A DNA stretch of 64,000 nucleotides from UBA6107 sp034430175 (lineage in GTDB: Bacteria; Chloroflexota; Anaerolineae; Anaerolineales; Anaerolineaceae), in assembly GCA_034430175.1 (NCBI GenBank), contig DAOUFI010000024.1, positions 1 to 64,000 of the forward strand, in the 5' to 3' direction. This document shows, piece by piece, positions 45,469 through 53,884 of this stretch. The position numbers were made by a program, and so were the translations under genes. Positions within the stretch are counted from its first letter, which is position 1; the number at the start of each line of letters is the position of its first letter. The notes beneath the pieces are model-generated. The model was not told where the DNA came from. It did no database searches and worked only from the letters and a program-made list of their open reading frames with translations.

Positions 45469-47479
45469 AAAAATTGTTCTTTCAATTTTTCTTGGTTTAT
45501 TATGTTTATGTCTGGTAGGAGGGATTATCTGTTGCGGAACATTATTCTTTAACAGAATTCTCCCTGGTATTCGTGGGTTGTCATTACAGACAACTTTGGT
45601 CTCCACTCCTACTGAAACCATGGATATTTCCGTAACCCCTGAATCCACGGAAATTGTAACGGAGACTCCCGATTTTTCGGACGCGAACGCGACGCTTGAA
45701 ATCCTGAAGAACACTGTTATTCCGAGTGCTGATTGGGTATCACTGGCAGAAAAGTTCCAGGGCAAGAAAGATATCCCGCGTACTTTGGATTCTCAGCCAA
45801 AGAATTTCCAAATTGGTAGTACGACGAATTTTTGGGTTTCGAATTCAGACACCAACGAAAACAGACAGATAACCGCATTTCTTGCGTATAAATCGGAATC
45901 TGTCTATTTTTGGGTGGAGCAAGGGGTAAATATTGATAAGCAGGAATTGCAAAGTGTAATGGATAAATTTTCGCAAAAGATCTATCCGATGGACCAGGAA
46001 TTCTTTGGTAAGGAATGGATACCGGGTGTCGATAACGATGCTCACTTGTATATTCTATTTGCTAAAGGATTGGGATCGGATATCGCCGGATACTGTTCAT
46101 CAACAGACACAGTTTTACCCGAGGCTCATGAATATTCCAACGCACATGAAATGATCTATTTAAGCGCTGATAATTTAACTTTGGATGATGATTACACACT
46201 GAGTGTTTTAGCGCATGAGTTTCAGCATCTGATCCATGGGTATCACGACGCTAATGAAGAAACATGGTTGAATGAGGGTTTCTCAGAGCTGGCGGTATTG
46301 CTCAACGGTTATGATCCCGGTGGTTTTGATTATCTGTTTGCAATGGATCCTGATATTCAGCTCAATGAGTGGCCAAACAATGGAGATACCAGTTCACATT
46401 ATGGATCGGGCTTCCTGTTCACCACATATTTGTTGGATCGCTTCGGAGAGGATACCACGAAGGCAGTGGTTGCTTCTCAGGCCAATGGCCTGGATAGCAT
46501 CGACGAAGTGTTTACCGATGAAGGCGTGTTGGATACCATTTCTGGTCAACCGATGACAGCAGATCAATTATTTATGGACTGGGTAGTAGCGAATTACCTG
46601 AACGACTCATCCATTCTGGATGGAAGATATGCATATCACAACTACCGACATCTGCCTTCATTCGGAGATACTGAAGAGCTGGATGATTGTCAGTCAGGTT
46701 TACAGCACCGTTCTGTCAGCCAATACGGAACAGATTACATCCGCTTGAACTGCTTTGACAATTACACATTGACATTTTCTGGTTCATCAATGGTCAACAT
46801 ACTTCCTTCAGATCCGGTTGATGGGAAAACTTTTGTCTGGTCCAACAAAGCAGACGTTTCGGATATGACAATGACCCAGCAATTTGATTTCACCAATGTT
46901 ACTGGCGATATCACGATGTCGTATTCGATGTGGTATGATCTCGAAACTGATTACGACTACTTGTATTTGCTCTCATCAACCGATGGCGAATCCTGGAAAA
47001 TGATCAACACTCCAGGTTGTACAACTGAAAACATTTCAGGGAATAATTATGGCTGCGGTTATAACGGTACTACCGGAAGTTGGGTAACAGAAGAGGTTGA
47101 CCTGTCTCAATTCGCCGGGCAGAAGATTTGGTTGCGGTTCGAATATGTAACTGATACAGCGGTCACTGGTGAAGGTTTTGCGATCGATAAGATATCTATC
47201 CCAGCGATTGATTACTTAACCAACTTTGAAAGCGATAATGGTGGTTGGGACCTGCAAGGTTTTGTTCGAATCCAAAATCAGATCCCTCAAACCTTCCTTG
47301 TGTCTCTAATTCAAAAAACCGATAATGGGTATACCGTGACACAAAAGTATGTCGCCGCGGGTGAAAAGATTTCATTTGACATTGAGAACCCATCCTATGA
47401 GGGTGTAATCCTCGTTGTCAGTGGATCAACCCGATATTCAAGGCAACAAGCAAAGTATCAATTTGAAGTAACCGAATAA
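45455..47479 (+). CDS. Membrane-anchored M6/M30-like zinc metalloprotease with C-terminal beta-sandwich
   Basis: 675 residues. Single N-terminal membrane helix (residues ~5-30), a Thr-rich linker, then the catalytic domain with HEFQHLIHGYHDANEETW and LNEGFSE, a gluzincin-type site. The C-terminal part (YDLETDYDYLYLLSSTDGESW, IWLRFEYVTD) is a MAM/jelly-roll-like domain as in immune inhibitor A proteases. ATG 45455 has GAGGG 6 nt upstream; two earlier in-frame ATGs (45437, 45443) are possible. It is translationally linked to the O-antigen ligase-like gene. Confidence 0.85.
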   Translation: MDRSEKIVLSIFLGLLCLCLVGGIICCGTLFFNRILPGIRGLSLQTTLVSTPTETMDISVTPESTEIVTETPDFSDANATLEILKNTVIPSADWVSLAEKFQGKKDIPRTLDSQPKNFQIGSTTNFWVSNSDTNENRQITAFLAYKSESVYFWVEQGVNIDKQELQSVMDKFSQKIYPMDQEFFGKEWIPGVDNDAHLYILFAKGLGSDIAGYCSSTDTVLPEAHEYSNAHEMIYLSADNLTLDDDYTLSVLAHEFQHLIHGYHDANEETWLNEGFSELAVLLNGYDPGGFDYLFAMDPDIQLNEWPNNGDTSSHYGSGFLFTTYLLDRFGEDTTKAVVASQANGLDSIDEVFTDEGVLDTISGQPMTADQLFMDWVVANYLNDSSILDGRYAYHNYRHLPSFGDTEELDDCQSGLQHRSVSQYGTDYIRLNCFDNYTLTFSGSSMVNILPSDPVDGKTFVWSNKADVSDMTMTQQFDFTNVTGDITMSYSMWYDLETDYDYLYLLSSTDGESWKMINTPGCTTENISGNNYGCGYNGTTGSWVTEEVDLSQFAGQKIWLRFEYVTDTAVTGEGFAIDKISIPAIDYLTNFESDNGGWDLQGFVRIQNQIPQTFLVSLIQKTDNGYTVTQKYVAAGEKISFDIENPSYEGVILVVSGSTRYSRQQAKYQFEVTE

Positions 47480-47490
47480 ATTTGATAAAG

Positions 47491-47519
47491 GGCCAGAGAT
47501 TCAGTTCTCTGGCCTTTTT
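47491..47519 (+). terminator. Intrinsic terminator after the metalloprotease gene
   Basis: A 9-bp stem GGCCAGAGA/TCTCTGGCC (47491-47499 with 47506-47514) and a T5 tail. A-rich sequence on the left suggests partial function for the convergent gene too. Confidence 0.9.
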
Positions 47520-47520
47520 C

Positions 47521-47730
47521 TTATCTCCTTTGTAAAGTAGCTAAATGACTCTGAAGCTCCAGCGATTTATTTGTCGCAGCCGTTTTTACTTCATTCCGGA
47601 TATTTGTGCAATAGTCACGGATACGCTCTCGAAGATCATTACCGGCAACCGGGGCGAATAGCAGCGCGAGGGCAGATCCTAACAGCCCCCCAATTACTGC
47701 TCCCAATAAAAATTTCCAAAACGTACGCAT
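47521..47730 (-). CDS. YtxH-domain small membrane protein
   Basis: 69 residues. One Gly/Ala-rich helix (WKFLLGAVIGGLLGSALALLFAP) followed by GNDLRERI and a charged amphipathic helix, the YtxH pattern of general-stress proteins. Function unknown. GGAG lies about 9 nt upstream. Confidence 0.85.
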   Translation of the reverse strand: MRTFWKFLLGAVIGGLLGSALALLFAPVAGNDLRERIRDYCTNIRNEVKTAATNKSLELQSHLATLQRR

Positions 47731-47810
47731 TTACTCATCTCCTGGTTATTTGTATCTATATACGTATTATATAACTTTGAAGTCGTATAATCCACATTCT
47801 GTAGGAATCG

Positions 47811-48785
47811 TTAATTTAGGTTTAATTTCTTGAAGAATAACGGAGCAAATGCCGATACCCATAAACCGATTATTGAGTATCGAATAAACCTCAATGTCAA
47901 ACCTAGCCAGATTGGATTCTCAGGAAGGATTAATTTCAAACCAAGATATAGAACCAGCAACCCAGTCAAACCGATCAGGTATCGGGTGATCCGATTACCG
48001 ATTGAACCTGAAACCATCATCTTTCCTTTTTTCTTCAGCCACCAGGCATACCCACTGACAAAACCAAACCAGACACCACTGATTGTGTAACAACCTTCAA
48101 GGTTGAATGGATCTGGAGCGACGCCACTCGAGGCGAGAGATTGCCTGATCCACTCCGCTGGTAATTCCCAGGATTTAGAGACTGATGCAGAGGCATATCC
48201 CAGGGCAATTATGATCACTGATATCAACAGTGTAAGCAGTATTTGAAATGGTAATGACTTATTAACGATCCACTTTGAAACAGGTTTTTCCAAAAGGAGG
48301 AACAAGACGATCATCAATCCGCCGAGGAGCCAACCTGAAAGTACGTCGCGAGTAAAATGCATGCCAAGATAAATTCGTGAAAGACCGATCAGAAGCACGG
48401 CGGTGATACTGATTATTGTGATCCAGTTCTTCTTAAATTTCACTGCTGCCAAACCCCAAAGACTGGCAGCAGTTTGAGAATGGCCGGATGGTATTCCAAA
48501 TGAGGTTTCAATTGAATAAGCTTTGACTCTGGAATCTACCCAGAATGGTCTTGGACTATGAAAAAGCATTTTCACATAGGCGTTCACGCTGTTCGTTGCC
48601 ACCATCATGACCCCAATACGAAAGCCGATCGCAGAATCAATACACCAATAGATCGCTGGGAGAGCGAGAATGAAGAAACTTTCCGTCCCCAAGAAAGTTA
48701 GACCAACAGCGACCGGTTTCAGCCAGGCTCCAAGGTTTTGAAAGAAGATATTAATTGCCAGTTCTAGTTGCATCAATTGATCCAT
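47811..48785 (-). CDS. PAP2-superfamily membrane phosphatase
   Basis: 324 residues with six or more membrane helices. All three PAP2 motifs: KMLFHSPRPFW, PSGHSQT and SRIYLGMHFTRDVLSG. Probable substrates are undecaprenyl or lipid pyrophosphates; the exact one cannot be told. It has an extra C-terminal set of helices compared with minimal PAP2 enzymes. AGGAG lies 8 nt before the ATG. Confidence 0.9.
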   Translation of the reverse strand: MDQLMQLELAINIFFQNLGAWLKPVAVGLTFLGTESFFILALPAIYWCIDSAIGFRIGVMMVATNSVNAYVKMLFHSPRPFWVDSRVKAYSIETSFGIPSGHSQTAASLWGLAAVKFKKNWITIISITAVLLIGLSRIYLGMHFTRDVLSGWLLGGLMIVLFLLLEKPVSKWIVNKSLPFQILLTLLISVIIIALGYASASVSKSWELPAEWIRQSLASSGVAPDPFNLEGCYTISGVWFGFVSGYAWWLKKKGKMMVSGSIGNRITRYLIGLTGLLVLYLGLKLILPENPIWLGLTLRFIRYSIIGLWVSAFAPLFFKKLNLN

Positions 48786-48834
48786 CAGGTTTCTCCTTTG
48801 GGAATTTCTGATATTACTGAACTAATTCAATGAT

Positions 48835-49896
48835 TTATGGTCGACCAAGATACGATTGCATTTTCACGGCACGGGCTTCGGCAAGGCCGGGAATGGCTTC
48901 GAGACAAAAGAACGGACCGGAACCCTCAACTGATATTGATGCCATAGAGCCCCCCCAAATTAAGGCTTGAACCGGATCATATGATTTTAAAAACTCTGAA
49001 AGGAATGCTCCCGAAAAAACATCTTCTGCTCCTGTCGGGTCAATCCAGCGATTGGGATAAACCGGGAGGCCATATCTTTTTTTGCTTACTCCGTCATAAA
49101 GTAAGTATCCCTTCAAACCACGCGTAACAACCACTCTTTGACAACCCAAGTCGGTAACCATCTCCATCATTTCCCAGATATCATTGGTTTGAGATTTGCA
49201 CAGTGAATACAACTGATCTTCGGAAGGGCAAAATATGGCTGCGCCTTTAACGATTACTCGCAGTTTTTCGAGATATTCTGGTGTCATATACTGGTTCGAT
49301 GGGGTAATCGAAAGCGTGTTCATAGACCCGGATTCAAGCAGGTTAATGATTTTCACCTGAGTTGAAAAATCTAGAGAACAGATATGCGCTGCTGAAATAT
49401 CGAAAAATTCGCGAGGAAGGTTCTTTTTTATTTGGCTTATTGTATCTCCCCAGATGGATTCAAGAGCTGAAATACTTTCACTGTGGTATCCCAGCAATTC
49501 GCGTGGAAAAGTCAATCCATGGCTGGCATAATTTGCCACCGGGTTTTCGACATCAAAGTGTTCAGCGTCGCGCCAAACAATAAACCTTCTGTGATCAAAG
49601 GATGTCTTTGTCGGTAAAATCCCTCGGAGATCGAATCCCTTATCCTCGATCGAGGCTAACCATTCAGTAGAGTAACCTAACCCATTGCGACTAACCAGAC
49701 CTACATCTTCAATACGAGTCTTTACACCGGCAGCAGAATAAAGGACTGCGCCACCACATACGTGGTTATGCGCTTTTCCATTGATATCAATTATGTATTC
49801 GTCGGAGAGATTACCTACGACGAGGGTATTAATGAATGATGCATTGGGCATGAGCTTACAGATACTTTCAGGTTGAGAATCTTGAGAGAAAATCAC
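48835..49896 (-). CDS. PfkB-family carbohydrate kinase
   Basis: 353 residues, ribokinase fold. The ATP/anion-hole motif reads DPTGAEDVFSGAF: the catalytic base Asp is kept but the usual GAGD is GAED. The N-terminus carries CGGAVLYSAAGV, the sugar-binding GG motif. Substrate unknown. The GTG start (49896) overlaps the stop of the preceding small gene by 4 nt; an ATG at 49851 is possible. Confidence 0.82.
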   Translation of the reverse strand: MIFSQDSQPESICKLMPNASFINTLVVGNLSDEYIIDINGKAHNHVCGGAVLYSAAGVKTRIEDVGLVSRNGLGYSTEWLASIEDKGFDLRGILPTKTSFDHRRFIVWRDAEHFDVENPVANYASHGLTFPRELLGYHSESISALESIWGDTISQIKKNLPREFFDISAAHICSLDFSTQVKIINLLESGSMNTLSITPSNQYMTPEYLEKLRVIVKGAAIFCPSEDQLYSLCKSQTNDIWEMMEMVTDLGCQRVVVTRGLKGYLLYDGVSKKRYGLPVYPNRWIDPTGAEDVFSGAFLSEFLKSYDPVQALIWGGSMASISVEGSGPFFCLEAIPGLAEARAVKMQSYLGRP

Positions 49897-50093
49897 TTTC
49901 CAATTTCAATGATCTGCTTAATCATTGAGGCCAGATTGAACCCAATTTTCATTTTTTCCTTTGAAGTAATTTTGTTTCTTATTCCATCTGGTCTGGTTTT
50001 GATAAACAGGAATGCCGTTAATATACCCAATACTAATCCACTTAGCCCACCCAAGATCAAAACTTTATTTCTCCATTGGTTATTTATTTCCAT
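49893..50093 (-). CDS. Small single-helix membrane protein
   Basis: 66 residues with one hydrophobic helix (LGGLSGLVLGILTAFLFI) and a basic tail. GGAG lies 5 nt before the ATG, and its stop overlaps the start of the PfkB gene. Resembles YtxH-like or phage-like small membrane proteins but I cannot assign it. Confidence 0.7.
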   Translation of the reverse strand: MEINNQWRNKVLILGGLSGLVLGILTAFLFIKTRPDGIRNKITSKEKMKIGFNLASMIKQIIEIGK

Positions 50094-50105
50094 AAGACTC
50101 CATCA

Positions 50106-50531
50106 TTATTTATTGCGTAATGATTCAAAGAATCGGATGATCCCCGTAGAAACTGATCTGATCTTTATGATTGGAATAGTTCCAATCGCGGAAAAGAAGA
50201 ATAATTGCTTTGAAATTCTTTCAACAATTATTTGAAGTTTGCTGAGGATTTGCGGTAGAGAATGGTTTGCTTTAAATAATAAATTCAATATCGCCAAACT
50301 CACAAGGATGCTTATCAGAAACATGGTCATTAAAATGGATATTATGAAAATGATGGCTATATCCACCGGTCTAGAATCCTGACCATCGCCATTAGCTACG
50401 AACAGGGTTGTAAAGATAAATAGAACTAGCAGAACTCCCGCAGAAATTGTTATCGGAAGAAGGATCTCAATTAGATACTGTTTTTTATGGGTGTTGTTTG
50501 TTGGATTTGCGTACCTGATTTCATCTTTCAT
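50106..50531 (-). CDS. Membrane protein of unknown function
   Basis: 141 residues, two or three hydrophobic helices, no recognised family. It heads a small unit with the 66-residue protein and the PfkB kinase. TGCTAAAAT lies only six bases before its ATG and no Shine-Dalgarno is visible, so the transcript may be leaderless. Confidence 0.7.
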   Translation of the reverse strand: MKDEIRYANPTNNTHKKQYLIEILLPITISAGVLLVLFIFTTLFVANGDGQDSRPVDIAIIFIISILMTMFLISILVSLAILNLLFKANHSLPQILSKLQIIVERISKQLFFFSAIGTIPIIKIRSVSTGIIRFFESLRNK

Positions 50532-50537
50532 AATTAA

Positions 50538-50546
50538 ATTTTAGCA
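50538..50546 (-). promoter_or_regulatory. Extended -10 promoter, possible leaderless transcript
   Basis: TGCTAAAAT on the minus strand with -10 at 50538-50543 and exactly six bases to the ATG, the same arrangement as at 33026. Confidence 0.5.
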
Positions 50547-50607
50547 TAAATCAATTTATATAAGGAAAAAAGCGAGATCAGACAAATAAACTGGTAATAT
50601 GATTAAA

Positions 50608-50636
50608 TTGTGGAATTATCAAAAATCATGTATAAT
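50608..50636 (+). promoter_or_regulatory. Promoter upstream of the small ORF and recX
   Basis: -35 TTGTGG (50608-50613), 17-nt spacer, -10 TATAAT (50631-50636). Start expected near 50643. Confidence 0.7.
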
Positions 50637-50653
50637 TTTGCAGGAATAAAGAA

Positions 50654-50672
50654 TAGCTTAGATCTTAAGCTA
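50654..50672. repeat. Perfect inverted repeat just after the predicted start site
   Basis: TAGCTTA-GATCT-TAAGCTA, two perfect 7-nt arms. It lies about 11 nt downstream of the predicted transcription start, a place suited to an operator. It could also be chance in AT-rich sequence. Confidence 0.45.
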
Positions 50673-50734
50673 TATTGGCTGATCGACCAGGAATATTTAG
50701 GAAAGTTGAGTTTTTCACTCCATATGGAGTTTGG

Positions 50735-50908
50735 ATGTCACTCGTTATGAATAGGGAAGATACTATAGGGATATCAAAGAGAATTTCACAAATTTCTCTT
50801 TATGATTTACTTTATCAAAGCATTGGACTAAAGACCTTTGAAAAAGTAACCCAGTTGAAAATTGACAGGGATTGTGTCCGGGTATCTTTTCTGGAATCGC
50901 GCGAGTAA
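50735..50908 (+). CDS. Small ORF upstream of recX, unknown
   Basis: 57 residues (MSLVMNREDTIG...FLESRE), no recognised domain. I use the ATG with GGAG 5 nt upstream; the frame stays open back to TTG 50675, giving 77 residues. It is flanked by a good promoter (50608-50636) and a terminator-like hairpin (50961-50994), which makes it more credible than chance, but nothing else supports it. Confidence 0.45.
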   Translation: MSLVMNREDTIGISKRISQISLYDLLYQSIGLKTFEKVTQLKIDRDCVRVSFLESRE

Positions 50909-50960
50909 TCCATTCGCAATTAAGTGAAAAACCAATAAAACTGAATATTTCCAATCGCGA

Positions 50961-50994
50961 AGCCAAAACTGTAACTTGTTTTTGGCTGTTTTTT
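50961..50994 (+). terminator. Terminator-like hairpin abutting the recX start
   Basis: An 8-bp stem AGCCAAAA/TTTTGGCT (50961-50968 with 50980-50987) followed by six T residues at 50989-50994. The tail ends 3 nt before the recX ATG. Confidence 0.75.
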
Positions 50995-50997
50995 ATT

Positions 50998-51636
50998 ATG
51001 GTAGAAAAAACGATTACCGCAATAGTCAGGCAGAAAAAGAATCCGGAGAGAGTCAGTATTTTTCTGGATGGAGAATACGAATTTGGATTATCTACAATTG
51101 TAGCCGCCTGGCTTCAAAATGGCCAAAAACTATCGGAAGAGAAGATCAATAAGCTTCGGCAAGAGGATGGCGTGGAAGTAGCCTATCAGAATGCATTAAA
51201 GCTGTTGAATTATCGAGCAAGAACGATAAAAGAGATCAGTAACAAACTTGCAAAAAAAGGGTACGAATCATCCCAGATCGATCGCGTTATTGATCGCTTG
51301 AAAGTCGCTGGTCTGGTGGAGGATACCCGCTACGCAGAGATGTGGGTTGAAAATCGAAACGAATTTCACCCACGAAGTCAACACTTGATACAAATGGAAA
51401 TGAGACACAAAGGAATTGAGGAAGATGTAATTCGGACCGCTCTGGAAAATTCTGCCGACGATCTTGAACTGGCAACCCGGGCAGCAAGAAAGCAGATACG
51501 AAAGTATGAAGGGCTTGAATGGCCGGATTTTCGTAAAAAGCTTAGCGCCTTTTTAATGAGACGTGGTTTCTCTTATGGAACGATTGCTCCCGTAGTCCAA
51601 TCAATGTGGGAATCAGTGCAGGAAGACCAGAGATAA
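50998..51636 (+). CDS. recX: Regulatory protein RecX
   Basis: 212 residues, the usual length. Three-helix RecX repeats: ALKLLNYRARTIKEISNKLAKKGYE, LVEDTRYAEMWVENRN, and MRRGFSYGTIAPVV at the end. It modulates RecA filaments. recA is not in the window. The start MVEKTITAIV has no Shine-Dalgarno and lies right after a terminator-like hairpin; upstream codons are in frame but no better start exists. It lies 24 nt before rny. Confidence 0.88.
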   Translation: MVEKTITAIVRQKKNPERVSIFLDGEYEFGLSTIVAAWLQNGQKLSEEKINKLRQEDGVEVAYQNALKLLNYRARTIKEISNKLAKKGYESSQIDRVIDRLKVAGLVEDTRYAEMWVENRNEFHPRSQHLIQMEMRHKGIEEDVIRTALENSADDLELATRAARKQIRKYEGLEWPDFRKKLSAFLMRRGFSYGTIAPVVQSMWESVQEDQR

Positions 51637-51660
51637 CCTATGACATGAGGATAATGGAAT

Positions 51661-53199
51661 ATGCATGAAATATTGAAAAACCCAGCAATAATATCAGCGG
51701 TAATCAGCATCGTTGCAGTTATCATCTTAACATTTGTGTTTGTAACGATATTCACTGAAAAATTTAAACGAGAAGAAAAAGCCAAAGCTGATAATATCAT
51801 TCAGGCTGCAGTTGAAAAAGCGAAACTGATTGAAATCGAAGCCAAAGATAAATCCTTAAAGGTGATGCAGGAAGCTGAAGCTGAATCACAACGCCGTAGA
51901 ACCGACATCCTGCGTGAGGATGACCGATTGCAAAAACGCCGCGCTGAATTGGACCATCGTATAGAACGTTTGGAACAGCGCGAACAGAATTTGAATAAAC
52001 GGCAAAGCTCTCTTGATAAACGTGCAAACGATATTGAAAAGATGTACTCTGACCAATTGGAAGAGCTCCAACGCATCAGTCAGATGAGCATGGATGAAGC
52101 AAAGCAAGTCCTTCTCTCAGAAGCAGAAAAAGAGGCACGTAATGATATGGCGCGTATCATCCGTCAGATTGAAGGAGAGGCCAGGGCGGAAGGTGAAAAA
52201 CGAGCCCGCGAATTGATCGCGGATGCAATTCAAAGAGTGGCTTCGGAACACGTCGTCAGTGTCTCAACCTCTCTGGTTTCTTTGCCAAACGAAGAAATGA
52301 AAGGTCGTATCGTTGGAAGAAATGGTCGCAACATCCGCGCTTTTGAACAGGCAGCTGGTGTGGACGTGATCGTGGATGATACTCCTGAAGCGGTAACGAT
52401 CTCCTGTTTTGAACCGGTACGCCGTGAAATCGCGAGACGTTCGCTGGAACGTCTGATCGTAGATGGGAGAATTCATCCTGCCCACATCGAGAAAATCCTG
52501 GCGGAAGAAGAGAAAGCCGTTGAACACGCTATAGTAGAAGCAGGTGAAGAAGCAGCTTTTGATGCTGGCGTGGCTGGTTTGCATCCGGAAATCTTGAAGA
52601 TGCTTGGACGCTTAAAATTTAGGACTTCATATGGTCAAAATCAATTAGCTCATGCTGTTGAAGTCTCCAAACTTTCCGCGGTGATAGCGGCTGAATTGGG
52701 CGCTGACGTTGAAATTGCTCGCGCAGGTGGCTTGCTACACGACCTGGGCAAAGCGATGGATCACAACACCGATGGTACCCATGCTCAACTTGGCGCTGAA
52801 TTCGCTAAGCGTTACGGCGTCAGCGCGAAGGTTGTCAACGCCATGGCATCTCATCATCATGAGGTGGAGCAGGAGTCCATTGAAGCTGTGATCGTTGAAG
52901 CTGGTGATGCCATCTCTGGAGCACGCCCGGGTGCGCGGCGTGAGGATCTTGAGCAATATATCAAACGCCTTCGTGCTCTCGAAGAGATCGCTAACTCATT
53001 CAAAGGTGTTGGCCAAAGTTATGCCATTCAGGCTGGACGTGAAGTGCGAATCATCGTCAAACCAGAAGAGATCGACGATCTCGCGTCCGCTCGCCTGGCA
53101 CGGGATATCGCTAAGAAGGTGGAAGAAACAATGCAGTATCCAGGGCAGATCAAGGTCACGGTCATCCGTGAAACCCGCGCCGTGGATTACGCGAAATAG
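51661..53199 (+). CDS. rny: Ribonuclease Y
   Basis: 512 residues. N-terminal membrane helix (~residues 8-32), a long coiled coil to ~190, a KH domain (EEMKGRIVGRNGRNIRAFE) and an HD domain (HAVEVSKLSAVIA, LLHDLGKAMDH). It initiates mRNA decay by endonucleolytic cleavage on the membrane. It follows recX closely and ends in a perfect terminator hairpin. Confidence 0.97.
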   Translation: MHEILKNPAIISAVISIVAVIILTFVFVTIFTEKFKREEKAKADNIIQAAVEKAKLIEIEAKDKSLKVMQEAEAESQRRRTDILREDDRLQKRRAELDHRIERLEQREQNLNKRQSSLDKRANDIEKMYSDQLEELQRISQMSMDEAKQVLLSEAEKEARNDMARIIRQIEGEARAEGEKRARELIADAIQRVASEHVVSVSTSLVSLPNEEMKGRIVGRNGRNIRAFEQAAGVDVIVDDTPEAVTISCFEPVRREIARRSLERLIVDGRIHPAHIEKILAEEEKAVEHAIVEAGEEAAFDAGVAGLHPEILKMLGRLKFRTSYGQNQLAHAVEVSKLSAVIAAELGADVEIARAGGLLHDLGKAMDHNTDGTHAQLGAEFAKRYGVSAKVVNAMASHHHEVEQESIEAVIVEAGDAISGARPGARREDLEQYIKRLRALEEIANSFKGVGQSYAIQAGREVRIIVKPEEIDDLASARLARDIAKKVEETMQYPGQIKVTVIRETRAVDYAK

Positions 53200-53207
53200 A
53201 TAATCTG

Positions 53208-53241
53208 AACTCCGGACATTTTGATGACCGGAGTTTTTTTA
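53208..53241 (+). terminator. Intrinsic terminator after rny
   Basis: An 8-bp stem AACTCCGG/CCGGAGTT (53208-53215 with 53228-53235) followed by a run of T residues. Confidence 0.9.
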
Positions 53242-53868
53242 CAAAAAGGGGTTGTTTATTCTTTCTTCCGCGACGGTGGTGGCTGGGCCATGCCCCGGAT
53301 ACAGGATTGTCTCTGCAGGAAGGGAGAGTATATGTTGGTGGATACTTTGAATCAGCTGGTCTTGGTCGCCACCGTCCAGATCAGTCCGTCCGATGCTGTG
53401 GAAAAATACCGCGTCACCTACGAACGCGCAATTCAATTTCTGGCAATAATAAGTCAACGACCCTGAGCTGTGTCCGGGAGTAGCTCTTGCTTCGATCGAC
53501 ACTTCATCCAGTTTGATTATTTCATGATCGGCAATGAATTGAAGAGGCGCAGTCACCTGAAGATCATCGTGCATGAACTTTTTCATTCCCCCACCGGTTT
53601 GCCAAAGGTCAAGATCAGCATTGTTCAAGCAAACAGATTGGATTGATGAAAATTGGTTCATCAATGATGGGACTCCAATATAGTGATCAAAATGAGCGTG
53701 GGTTATTAGGATCTTTTGAATGGTTATCTGATTTGACAGGATAAATTCAGAAATAATCTCTGTTTCAAAAGATGGATCAATAACAATGCCCAAACGGGTT
53801 TTCTCGTCAAAAATAATGTAGACGTTGTTTTCCAACGGTCCGCAAACAAAACTTTGAACTTTTTTCAT
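53239..53868 (-). CDS. MBL-fold hydrolase (glyoxalase II-like)
   Basis: 209 residues with the metallo-beta-lactamase motif THAHFDHYIG (HxHxDH), a later TPGHSSGS, the bridging Asp in FVGDAVF and the final YPGHGPAT. Of the glyoxalase II-like branch; substrate unknown. AAGGA lies ~10 nt before the ATG. It follows the MFS gene at 16 nt. Confidence 0.9.
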   Translation of the reverse strand: MKKVQSFVCGPLENNVYIIFDEKTRLGIVIDPSFETEIISEFILSNQITIQKILITHAHFDHYIGVPSLMNQFSSIQSVCLNNADLDLWQTGGGMKKFMHDDLQVTAPLQFIADHEIIKLDEVSIEARATPGHSSGSLTYYCQKLNCAFVGDAVFFHSIGRTDLDGGDQDQLIQSIHQHILSLPAETILYPGHGPATTVAEERINNPFL

Positions 53869-53884
53869 TAAGTATTCGAATCCT

